Positions 8,847 through 16,580 of a stretch of 64,000 nucleotides of DNA are shown here, in pieces; within the stretch, counting starts at the first letter, position 1, and every line of letters starts with the position of its first letter. Location: contig NZ_CP026101.1 in NCBI RefSeq assembly GCF_002902945.1, positions 1,488,001 through 1,552,000 on the forward strand. Direction: 5' to 3'. The notes under the pieces were generated by a model that saw only the letters and a program-made list of their open reading frames with translations, did no database searches and had not been told where the DNA came from. The DNA is from Paraburkholderia caribensis. Lineage in GTDB: Bacteria > Pseudomonadota > Gammaproteobacteria > Burkholderiales > Burkholderiaceae. The translations under genes were made by a program, and so were the position numbers.

Positions 8847-9098
8847 TGCCTTGCCCCGATCGAAAAACTGAAAGTGCGCGAAGCATAGCCGGACGGGCGT
8901 CGTCGCGTCTTGTTCGATTCTGCACTTTGCAGCGCTTCGCCTATGCTGAAAAACGCGCTTCGAAGGATGACGGGCAGCGCGTGCGTTCGAACGAGCATAC
9001 GAAACCGGTTCGAACGCGAGCCGAACGCAGAAGCGAAATCAGACGGTCGTTCGACGCGAAAAAACATTGAAGAATTTCGCTAACTGACTGTTCGCGCA

Positions 9099-9127
9099 GT
9101 GAAAACCGGGGAGGTATCGCGTATAAT
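9099..9127 (+). promoter_or_regulatory. Predicted sigma70 promoter of guaB
   Basis: A perfect -10 box TATAAT lies at 9122-9127. A weak -35 GTGAAA lies 17 bases upstream at 9099-9104. The guaB start is 26 bases past the -10 box. Confidence 0.65.
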
Positions 9128-9153
9128 TCGCTTTTGCGCCTATAGGATTTGCC

Positions 9154-10614
9154 ATGCGTCTGATCCAAAAAGCACTCACGTTCGATGACGTGCTCCTCGT
9201 CCCGGCCTTCTCCGACGTTCTGCCGCGCGACACCAGCCTGAAAACCCGGCTGACCCGCAACATCTCCCTGAATATGCCGCTTGTGTCCGCCGCCATGGAC
9301 ACCGTCACCGAAGCTCGCCTCGCCATCGCGATGGCGCAGATGGGCGGCGTCGGCATCATCCACAAGAATCTCACGCCGGCCGAGCAGGCGCGTGAAGTCG
9401 CCAAGGTCAAGCGCTTTGAATCGGGTGTCGTGCGCGATCCGATCACGGTTCCGCCGCAAATGAAGGTGAGCGACGTGATCGCGCTGTCGCGCCAGCATGG
9501 CATTTCGGGCTTCCCGGTTGTCGAAGGCGCGCAGCTGATCGGCATCGTCACGAACCGCGATCTGCGCTTCGAAACGCGCCTGGACGAGCCGGTGCGCACG
9601 ATCATGACGCCGCGCGAGCGCCTCGTCACGGTCAAGGAAGGCACGCCGCTCGCCGAAGCGAAAGCGCTGATGCACAGCCACCGCCTGGAGCGCGTGCTGG
9701 TCGTCAACGACGCGTTCGAGCTGCGCGGCCTGATGACGGTGAAGGACATCACGAAGCAGACGGAACACCCGGACGCGTGTAAAGACGAGCATGGCAAGCT
9801 GCGCGCGGGCGCAGCCGTCGGCGTCGGCGCGGACAACGAAGAGCGCGTGTCGCTGCTGGTGCAGGCGGGCGTGGACGTGATCGTCGTCGATACGGCGCAC
9901 GGCCATAGCCGCGGCGTGCTGGAGCGCGTGCAGTGGGTCAAGAAGAATTTCCCGCACGTCGAGGTGATCGGCGGCAACATCGCGACGGCTGACGCGGCCA
10001 AGGCGCTCGTCGAGTACGGCGCGGACGGCGTGAAGGTCGGCATCGGCCCGGGCTCGATCTGCACGACGCGTATCGTCGCAGGCGTGGGCGTGCCGCAGAT
10101 CAGCGCGATCGCCAACGTGTCGGCGGCGCTCAAGGGCACGGGCGTACCCGTCATCGCCGACGGCGGCGTGCGCTTCTCGGGCGACGTCAGCAAGGCGCTG
10201 GCAGCGGGCGCGAATGCGGTGATGATGGGCAGCATGTTCGCCGGCACGGAAGAATCGCCAGGCGACGTGTTCCTGTATCAGGGCCGCCAGTACAAGTCGT
10301 ACCGCGGCATGGGTTCCGTCGGCGCGATGAAGGACGGCGCAGCTGACCGCTACTTCCAGGACAACTCCGCGAACATCGACAAACTCGTGCCGGAAGGCAT
10401 CGAAGGCCGTGTTGCGTACAAGGGCTCGGTCGGCGCGATCCTGTTCCAGCTGATCGGTGGCGTGCGCGCGTCGATGGGCTATTGCGGCTGCCGCACGATC
10501 GACGAACTGCACGACAAGGCGTCGTTCGTCGAAATCACGGCGGCGGGCATGCGCGAATCGCACGTGCACGATGTCCAGATCACGAAGGAAGCCCCCAACT
10601 ACCACGTGGACTAA
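9154..10614 (+). CDS. guaB: Inosine-5'-monophosphate dehydrogenase
   Basis: GuaB oxidises IMP to XMP with NAD+, the committed step of GMP synthesis. The 486-residue product has the usual length and layout: a TIM barrel interrupted by two CBS domains (about residues 95-200), the active-site loop GPGSICTTRI with catalytic Cys303, and the flap SYRGMGSVGAM. The N-terminal ALTFDDVLLVP is a family hallmark. guaA lies downstream with one gene in between. Confidence 0.98.
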   Translation: MRLIQKALTFDDVLLVPAFSDVLPRDTSLKTRLTRNISLNMPLVSAAMDTVTEARLAIAMAQMGGVGIIHKNLTPAEQAREVAKVKRFESGVVRDPITVPPQMKVSDVIALSRQHGISGFPVVEGAQLIGIVTNRDLRFETRLDEPVRTIMTPRERLVTVKEGTPLAEAKALMHSHRLERVLVVNDAFELRGLMTVKDITKQTEHPDACKDEHGKLRAGAAVGVGADNEERVSLLVQAGVDVIVVDTAHGHSRGVLERVQWVKKNFPHVEVIGGNIATADAAKALVEYGADGVKVGIGPGSICTTRIVAGVGVPQISAIANVSAALKGTGVPVIADGGVRFSGDVSKALAAGANAVMMGSMFAGTEESPGDVFLYQGRQYKSYRGMGSVGAMKDGAADRYFQDNSANIDKLVPEGIEGRVAYKGSVGAILFQLIGGVRASMGYCGCRTIDELHDKASFVEITAAGMRESHVHDVQITKEAPNYHVD

Positions 10615-10620
10615 TTGCCG

Positions 10621-11439
10621 ATGAAGCCGCTGCTGCGTGCCGTACTGATCATCGATGCCTTGTTGTTGCTGGCGTTCGGGCTGCTGTTCTTGCTCACGCC
10701 GTGGAAATCGCTGTACGACGCGCTGCAGCTGGTGCAGACGGACCCTGCGCTGGTTGGGCAGGGGGCGGGCATTGCGCTGATCGGCCTGGCGTGGCTTGCG
10801 CTGCATGCGTCCATCGACGGCGCGATGACGGCGACGACGGCCAAGGTCGTCGGCCATGTGAACTGGCTGACAGGCGTGCTGATGCTGGTCTGGCTGGTCG
10901 GGCTGCATACACCGCAGTTGACGGGGTTTGGTCAGCTGGTGGCGGTGCTGACGGGTGTGGTGCTGCTCATTATCGGCCTGGGTGGTGTGAAGCTCTCCAG
11001 CGCGGTGAAGCGGCGCGAGCGGCTGGCCGGCACGGCTGCCGCCGAACGCACCGATCGTGTGGCGGCGCGCGAGGCCGAGAACGAGGCGCGCAAGGCCGAG
11101 CGTGAGCGTAACGCTGCTCGCCCGGGTGTGGTTTATCCTGCTACCACGGGGCCGCATGTGGAGCCGACACTCGCCGCCACGCCTGCCGTGGGCGCGGCAA
11201 CGCCTGTGAGTCCCGCGACGGGGCATCCCGTCGAGCCGGGCCTGACGGCGCAACCGCCGCGCGCGACGATGCCCGAAGCGGCCGCCGCCGCGCGTGAAGA
11301 TGCGTTGGCGCATGAACGCCGGGCCGAAGCCCACCAGGACGCCGCCGCGCGCGAACGCGCCGCAGCCCAGCGCAACGAAGCCGACGCGCGCGCTGCCGAA
11401 GCGAAATCGGGCACGCCCCGGCCGCCGTTTCATGGCTGA
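10621..11439 (+). CDS. Membrane protein with Ala/Arg/Glu-rich coiled-coil tail, between guaB and guaA
   Basis: I do not recognise a named family. The 272-residue protein has four hydrophobic segments in the first 125 residues (starting LLRAVLIIDALLLLAFGLLF and ending TGVVLLIIGLGGV). A charged, Ala-rich tail follows (EAENEARKAERERNAARPG, then AAAAREDALAHERRAEAHQD) that should form a coiled coil, broken by a Pro/Thr/Val-rich linker. ATG 10621 is six bases after the guaB stop, so translation is probably coupled; a TTG at 10615 is a less likely start. Position suggests co-transcription with guaB, but there is no evidence of a purine role. Confidence 0.7.
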   Translation: MKPLLRAVLIIDALLLLAFGLLFLLTPWKSLYDALQLVQTDPALVGQGAGIALIGLAWLALHASIDGAMTATTAKVVGHVNWLTGVLMLVWLVGLHTPQLTGFGQLVAVLTGVVLLIIGLGGVKLSSAVKRRERLAGTAAAERTDRVAAREAENEARKAERERNAARPGVVYPATTGPHVEPTLAATPAVGAATPVSPATGHPVEPGLTAQPPRATMPEAAAAAREDALAHERRAEAHQDAAARERAAAQRNEADARAAEAKSGTPRPPFHG

Positions 11440-11649
11440 CCCGCGCAAGCTCACGCCCACTGCCGAAACAACTGGAATCCGTCTGCGCAGGTCTTTTATC
11501 GCGCTTTTTATCGATCACGGCACGCAGCGATGCGGCGTTCACGCCGCCGTCGCCGCGCAAGCCAATCCGTTTCGAATACAACGCCGTTCTGTCGCGATGC
11601 GACCAGCGCGGCTTTCCCTATCCGTTCTTTTTAGATTCCGTCCGCTGCC

Positions 11650-13233
11650 ATGCATGACAAGATCCTGATCCTCGACTTCGGTTCGCAAGTCACCCAACTG
11701 ATCGCACGCCGCATCCGCGAGGCGCACGTGCTGTCGGAAATCCATCCGCACGACGTCAGCGACGAGTTCATCCGCGAATTCAAGCCGAAGGGCATCATCC
11801 TGTCGGGTGGCCCGAACTCGGTGACCGAGAGCGACACGCCGCGCGCGCCGCAAGCGGTGTTCGAAGCAGGCGTGCCCGTGCTCGGCATCTGCTACGGCAT
11901 GCAGACGATGGCCGAGCAGCTCGGCGGCAAGGTCGAAACGGGCCATTTGCGCGAATTCGGTTACGCGGAAGTGCGCGCGCGCAACCACACGAGTTTCCTC
12001 GACGGCATCCAGGACTTCGCGACGTCCGAAGGACACGGCATGCTGAAGGTGTGGATGAGCCACGGCGACAAGGTGCTGGAAATGCCGCAAGGCTTTCAGT
12101 TGATGGCGTCGACGGACTCGTGTCCGATCGCGGCGATGGCCGACGAGGCGCGCCACTTCTACGGCCTGCAATGGCACCCGGAAGTCACGCACACGGTGCA
12201 GGGCCGCGCGATGCTCGAGCGCTTCGTGCTGAAGATCTGCGGTGCGAAGCCCGATTGGGAAATGGGCAACTACATCGACGAAGCCGTCGAGAACATCCGC
12301 AAGCAGGTCGGCGACGAGCATGTGATTCTCGGTCTGTCGGGGGGAGTGGATTCGTCGGTGGCGGCGGCGCTGCTGCATCGCGCGATCGGCGATCAATTGA
12401 CCTGCGTGTTCGTCGATCACGGCCTGTTGCGTCTGAACGAAGCCGAGCAGGTGATGGCGATGTTCGCCGACAACCTCGGCGTGAAGGTGATCCACGTCGA
12501 TGCGAGCGAAGCGTTCATGTCGAAGCTCAAGGGCGTGACCGATCCGGAAGCGAAGCGCAAGATCATCGGCGCCGAGTTCGTCGAAGTGTTCCAGGCGGAA
12601 GCCGGCAAGCTGACGGACGCGAAGTGGCTTGCGCAAGGCACGATCTACCCGGACGTGATCGAGTCGGCGGGCAAGGGCAAGAAGGCTGCGCATACGATCA
12701 AGAGCCACCACAACGTCGGTGGCCTGCCGGAGACGCTGAATCTCAAGCTGCTCGAACCGCTGCGTGAACTGTTCAAGGATGAAGTGCGCGAGCTCGGCGT
12801 GAAGCTGGGTCTGCCGCCTTCGATGGTGTATCGCCATCCGTTCCCGGGTCCGGGCCTCGGCGTGCGGATTCTCGGCGAAGTGAAGCGCGATTACGCGGAT
12901 CTGCTGCGTCGTGCGGACGCGATTTTTATCGAAACGTTGCGCACCTTTATCGACAAGGAAACGGGCAAGTCGTGGTACGACCTGACGAGCCAGGCATTCG
13001 CGGTGTTCCTGCCGGTGAAGAGCGTAGGCGTGATGGGCGATGGGCGCACGTATGAGTATGTCGTCGCGCTGCGCGCGGTGCAGACGCTCGACTTCATGAC
13101 GGCGCATTGGGCGCATCTGCCGCATGATCTGCTCGGCCATGTGTCGAACCGGATCATCAATGAAGTGCGCGGCATCAATCGCGTGGTGTATGACATCTCG
13201 GGGAAGCCGCCTGCGACGATTGAGTGGGAGTGA
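11650..13233 (+). CDS. guaA: GMP synthase (glutamine-hydrolysing)
   Basis: GuaA aminates XMP to GMP using ATP and glutamine. The 527-residue protein contains the class I glutamine amidotransferase domain (nucleophile Cys81 in LGICYGMQ, with the WHPEV His-Glu pair), the ATP-pyrophosphatase domain (P-loop LGLSGGVDSSV) and the C-terminal dimerisation domain ending RVVYDISGKPPATIEWE, a universal GuaA terminus. Length is standard. It follows guaB after the membrane-protein gene, with a 210-base gap that I cannot annotate further. Confidence 0.98.
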   Translation: MHDKILILDFGSQVTQLIARRIREAHVLSEIHPHDVSDEFIREFKPKGIILSGGPNSVTESDTPRAPQAVFEAGVPVLGICYGMQTMAEQLGGKVETGHLREFGYAEVRARNHTSFLDGIQDFATSEGHGMLKVWMSHGDKVLEMPQGFQLMASTDSCPIAAMADEARHFYGLQWHPEVTHTVQGRAMLERFVLKICGAKPDWEMGNYIDEAVENIRKQVGDEHVILGLSGGVDSSVAAALLHRAIGDQLTCVFVDHGLLRLNEAEQVMAMFADNLGVKVIHVDASEAFMSKLKGVTDPEAKRKIIGAEFVEVFQAEAGKLTDAKWLAQGTIYPDVIESAGKGKKAAHTIKSHHNVGGLPETLNLKLLEPLRELFKDEVRELGVKLGLPPSMVYRHPFPGPGLGVRILGEVKRDYADLLRRADAIFIETLRTFIDKETGKSWYDLTSQAFAVFLPVKSVGVMGDGRTYEYVVALRAVQTLDFMTAHWAHLPHDLLGHVSNRIINEVRGINRVVYDISGKPPATIEWE

Positions 13234-13277
13234 TCGGACGCCTGAACGTACCGAAACCTGCAAGCATCAGAATGTTC

Positions 13278-13304
13278 AAAAGCCCGCGTCAGCGGGCTTT
13301 TTTT
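13278..13304 (+). terminator. Rho-independent terminator after guaA
   Basis: An AAAGCCCGC / GCGGGCTTT stem with a GTCA loop runs into a T tract, 45 bases past the guaA stop. Confidence 0.9.
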
Positions 13305-13343
13305 GCGTCGACTCTTCGCGGTGGCAAATCGTGGAGATTCGAG

Positions 13344-13478
13344 TTATCGATCGTATCGTTGCGCGTGCTTGCCTAGCTCTTCGAGATCGACGGATGCTGC
13401 GAGAAATGCGCCGCAACGCGGCTTGTCCACGAAACGAAGCCAGTGGCTGAACTGGCTGAGAAGGAAGTAGGCAAACAT
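13344..13478 (-). CDS. DUF3563-like small protein
   Basis: The 44-residue product MFAYFLLSQFSHWLRFVDKP... resembles the short DUF3563 proteins common in Burkholderiaceae: an aromatic N-terminus, a region with a YL/FL-A-S-x-DL pattern (FLAASVDLEEL here) and a charged tail. Function is unknown. The start at 13478 was chosen because AGGAG lies about seven bases upstream on this strand; an upstream in-frame start at 13553 lacks such a site. The match to the family is by eye and imperfect. Confidence 0.6.
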   Translation of the reverse strand: MFAYFLLSQFSHWLRFVDKPRCGAFLAASVDLEELGKHAQRYDR

Positions 13479-13627
13479 GATGCGCTCCTGTCGTTGAAGG
13501 TGGTAACAGGCGCGATTCAGATGGTGTCGAGTGGCGCTCTGTTGATGTTTCAAGAATAGGGACGCGTCAGCGCTGCGCTCGCCGCGTTCGCTTGATGGTG
13601 AAACACCAGCCCGATGCCCAATGCCCG

Positions 13628-15088
13628 CTACCGTTCCCGCTCTGCGTCAGCCAGATCACGCGCCCGCGCCAGCGCAGAAGCGATCGCATCCAGCACGCGC
13701 TCGCGCGCCTCGTCATGCTCCTGCCGCAACGCGAACGACGGGTGATACGTCGCGATCACCCGCATGCCGTCGACCTCGATTGGCCGGTCGAGCCAATCGC
13801 GCAAGCTGACTTTCTCGCGCAGCAGCGCAGTCAAAGCGGTCGCGCCCAACGTGACGACGACGGCAGGCGTCACGCGCTCCAGTTCGCGTTGGAGCCAGTA
13901 GCCGCACGCCTCGATCTCCTGCTGCGCCGCCGTCTTGTGCAGGCGCCGCTTGCCGCGCAGCATCCACTTGAAGTGCTTGACGGCGTTGGTCAGATAAAGA
14001 TGCTCGCGCCGTAACCCCGCGCGCTCGATCGCCGCATCGAGTAAGCGTCCGGCTGGCCCGATAAACGGCTTGCCCGCGAGATCTTCCTGATCGCCGGGCT
14101 GCTCGCCGATCAGCATGATGCGTGCGTCGTCGGGACCGATGCCGTCGACAGCTTGCGTCGCGTGCCGCCACAGCTCGCAGCGCCGGCAAGCGTCGAGCGT
14201 CGATGGCTGCGCACGCGCCGGTTGCGCGTCATGTGCATCGACGGGCACGCTCTTGCCGCCCAGCATGCCGACGCCGCGAGCCTGCGCGATCCGTTGCGCG
14301 CCGCTCTTCGCTTCACTGATCATCGACGGAATCAGGCGGCCTTCGGGCAATCCTTTCCAGAAGCGCACGGGCATGTGCTGTTCGAGCGCCGTCTCGTTCA
14401 GGCGGGCGGGATTGAACGTGCTGCGGTAGTAAGCGAGCCAGAGTGCTTCGGCCTCATCGGCGGTGTGCCTGCAATGATCGCTGGATGACGCAGGGCGGTG
14501 TTCGAGCCGCAAGTTTTTGCCATCCCACCACGCGGCGGCATCGGGCGTCGAGATGAGCCACGTCGAACGACCCATGCGGCGCGCGAAATGTTCGGCCGAC
14601 CACGCGAGCACATCGTGTTCCGGCTCATACCAGGCGACATATTCGGGCTGATCGGGCGCAGGCACATCGTTGCCCGGCTCCCGCAGCCGGAACCGGACAT
14701 AGGCGATCATGTCGTGCTTCGCGCGTCGCACGGCCTTGGCCATCTTGTACAGACGCGCGCCGTCGCAATCGGCGGCGGACGCGACCGAGCGGTCACCGTC
14801 ATGCCATCGCCACAGCACGCGGTAGAGAAACGCCCAGCGTGCCGTGTCGCGATAGCATGCCGCGTCCTTCAGCAGTTCGCCGAGTTCGCGAGAAATGCGC
14901 ACCTTGGCGGGCGCCACTGCCGCGCGCGGCACGCGCGCGCGATCGTCGAACAAGGCGGGCGTGGCTGCGCGATCGTCGTCGGCAATCACACGCCAGTCGA
15001 TATCCTCGGGCGCCATGCGGCTCGCAAGCGCCTGTAACGCGGCTTCACGCCACGCCTGATAGTCGTCGTCGATCGAGATGATCTGCAT
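13628..15088 (-). CDS. udgX: UdgX-family uracil-DNA glycosylase fused to a DUF4130 domain
   Basis: The 486-residue protein has two parts. Residues 1 to about 260 form the DUF4130 domain found with a radical-SAM partner (probable DNA metabolism). Residues from about 290 form a family-4-like uracil-DNA glycosylase of the UdgX type: Fe-S ligand candidates Cys301 and Cys304, the catalytic-loop region GEQPGDQEDLAGKPFIGPAG, the UdgX-specific loop KRRLH (380-384), Cys395 and the HPS motif near the C-terminus. In UdgX of mycobacteria the loop His forms a covalent bond with the excised uracil site, so His384 should do so here; the loop is KRRLH instead of the KRRIH I know. His372 (VKHFKW) sits where family-4 enzymes have a third Cys. 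It follows the radical-SAM gene by 15 bases, in one operon. Confidence 0.92.
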   Translation of the reverse strand: MQIISIDDDYQAWREAALQALASRMAPEDIDWRVIADDDRAATPALFDDRARVPRAAVAPAKVRISRELGELLKDAACYRDTARWAFLYRVLWRWHDGDRSVASAADCDGARLYKMAKAVRRAKHDMIAYVRFRLREPGNDVPAPDQPEYVAWYEPEHDVLAWSAEHFARRMGRSTWLISTPDAAAWWDGKNLRLEHRPASSSDHCRHTADEAEALWLAYYRSTFNPARLNETALEQHMPVRFWKGLPEGRLIPSMISEAKSGAQRIAQARGVGMLGGKSVPVDAHDAQPARAQPSTLDACRRCELWRHATQAVDGIGPDDARIMLIGEQPGDQEDLAGKPFIGPAGRLLDAAIERAGLRREHLYLTNAVKHFKWMLRGKRRLHKTAAQQEIEACGYWLQRELERVTPAVVVTLGATALTALLREKVSLRDWLDRPIEVDGMRVIATYHPSFALRQEHDEARERVLDAIASALARARDLADAERER

Positions 15089-15103
15089 GCGCTCGCGCCC
15101 GCG

Positions 15104-16315
15104 TCAAAGCAGCGACAACTGTGTCGGCGGCGGCGTCAGCGCGTGGCGTAAGCGCTGCGTCGACAGGTCGGCATGTGCAGGACGATAGTCGGCTGTTACG
15201 ACGAATGGCCGCGTCTTGTCCATCGAACAGCGCAGTTGCACGAGATCCTGATAGCGGATGCGCCGCGAGCGCCGCAGTTCCACCAGACGCTTTGCGTTAC
15301 GCATGCCGATGCCCGGCACGCGGGCGATCATGCGTGCGCTGGCGCGATTCAGATCGACGGGAAAGCGCTCCCGATGATTCAGCGCCCACGCGAGCTTCGG
15401 ATCGATGTCGAGCGCGAGATTGCCCGGTGTGTCGAACAGTTCGTCGACGCGAAAGCCGTAACCGCGCAGCAGAAAATCCGCCTGATACAGGCGATGCTCG
15501 CGCAACAGCGGCGGCGCCTGGGCCGGCAGCGCGGTCGGACTGTCGGGAATGGGGCTGAACGCTGAGTAGTAGACGCGCTTGAGCCGGTAAGCGCCGTATA
15601 GCGTCTCAGCCGTTTGCAGGATCGTGCTGTCGCTGGTGTCGTCCGCGCCGACGATCATCTGCGTGCTTTGCCCAGCCGGCGAGAAGCGCGGCGCTTTCGC
15701 GTCGCTCCCGGCTTCGTCGCTGGCTAGCCGGATCGAGCTCATGGCGAGGCGGATCGTGCGCGCGCTTTTCTCGGGCGCGAGCCGTTCCAGACTGATTTCG
15801 GTCGGCAGTTCGATATTGACGCTCAGGCGATCCGCGTAACGGCCCGCTTGCGCGATCAGTTCCGGGTCGGCGTCGGGAATCGTCTTCAGATGGATATAGC
15901 CGCGAAACAGATGGACTTCGCGCAACGACCGTGCGACGCGCACCAGTTGCTCCATCGTGTAGTTCGATGAGCGGATCACGCCGGAGCTGAGAAACAACCC
16001 GTCGATGTAATTACGCCGGTAGAAGTCGAGCGTGAGGCTCACGACTTCCTCGGGCGTGAAACGCGCGCGCGGCACATTGCTCGTGCGGCGGTTCACGCAA
16101 TACTGACAGTCGTACAGGCAAAAATTGGTCAGCAGGATTTTCAGCAGCGACACGCAGCGGCCGTCGGGCGTGAAGCTGTGGCAGATGCCCGCGCCCGTGC
16201 TCGCGCCGAGCCCGTCCGCGCCGCGCGAATTGCGCTGCGGCGCGCCGCTGCTCGCACACGACGCGTCGTATTTAGCCGCGTCGGCGAGTATTTCGAGCTT
16301 TTTGAGCAGTTCCAT
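15104..16315 (-). CDS. Radical-SAM protein of the UdgX-linked family (putative DNA modification/repair)
   Basis: The 403-residue protein carries the radical-SAM cluster motif CLYDCQYC (Cys66, Cys70, Cys73) and a C-terminal helix-hairpin-helix DNA-binding stretch (RVPGIGMRNAKRLVELRRSR). This matches the rSAM family encoded beside UdgX/DUF4130 proteins, suggested to act in DNA modification or repair; no reaction is established. ATG 16315 was chosen because MELLKKLEILADAAKYDASC is the typical N-terminus. A longer frame upstream to 16804 overlaps the divergent gene in a shadow frame. A near-consensus LexA box begins 12 bases upstream of the start. Confidence 0.9.
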   Translation of the reverse strand: MELLKKLEILADAAKYDASCASSGAPQRNSRGADGLGASTGAGICHSFTPDGRCVSLLKILLTNFCLYDCQYCVNRRTSNVPRARFTPEEVVSLTLDFYRRNYIDGLFLSSGVIRSSNYTMEQLVRVARSLREVHLFRGYIHLKTIPDADPELIAQAGRYADRLSVNIELPTEISLERLAPEKSARTIRLAMSSIRLASDEAGSDAKAPRFSPAGQSTQMIVGADDTSDSTILQTAETLYGAYRLKRVYYSAFSPIPDSPTALPAQAPPLLREHRLYQADFLLRGYGFRVDELFDTPGNLALDIDPKLAWALNHRERFPVDLNRASARMIARVPGIGMRNAKRLVELRRSRRIRYQDLVQLRCSMDKTRPFVVTADYRPAHADLSTQRLRHALTPPPTQLSLL

Positions 16316-16327
16316 AGCAGACGACGA

Positions 16328-16347
16328 TACTGTATATGCGTACAGTA
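16328..16347 (-). promoter_or_regulatory. LexA (SOS) box upstream of the radical-SAM/udgX operon
   Basis: The 20-mer TACTGTATATGCGTACAGTA contains the invariant CTGT-N8-ACAG dyad (16330-16345) with TA on both flanks. It differs from the classical consensus TACTGTATATATATACAGTA only at three central positions. It sits 12 bases before the radical-SAM start codon, overlapping the expected promoter or leader, so repression by LexA and induction by DNA damage are predicted. Confidence 0.85.
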
Positions 16348-16580
16348 TTCTACGCCGTCGCGCGTGGTCTACAAGGCATGTATCGACGCAAACCCCGCGG
16401 CCGTCGCGGTTTTGTCCTATTTTCATTGGATAAGGGGAATCACGTTGGCTTCTGCCGTTACATAACTTCACAGCTCGCCAGCGGCACAGTGCAATCATTG
16501 CCGCCGCCGGGGCCGAATCGACGAATCGACGTATCGACGGTTCGAAGCCTCCGTTTTTTCGCGGTGAAGGACATGATCGA

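Noticed and set aside
8941..11460. An 839-codon open frame antisense to guaB and the following gene
   Set aside because: It is Arg/His/Ala-rich with no recognisable domain and mirrors guaB codon positions; a GC-rich shadow frame, as are the long antisense frames at 1597-4080, 11539-13263, 16458-18134, 41410-42840 and 44314-45804.
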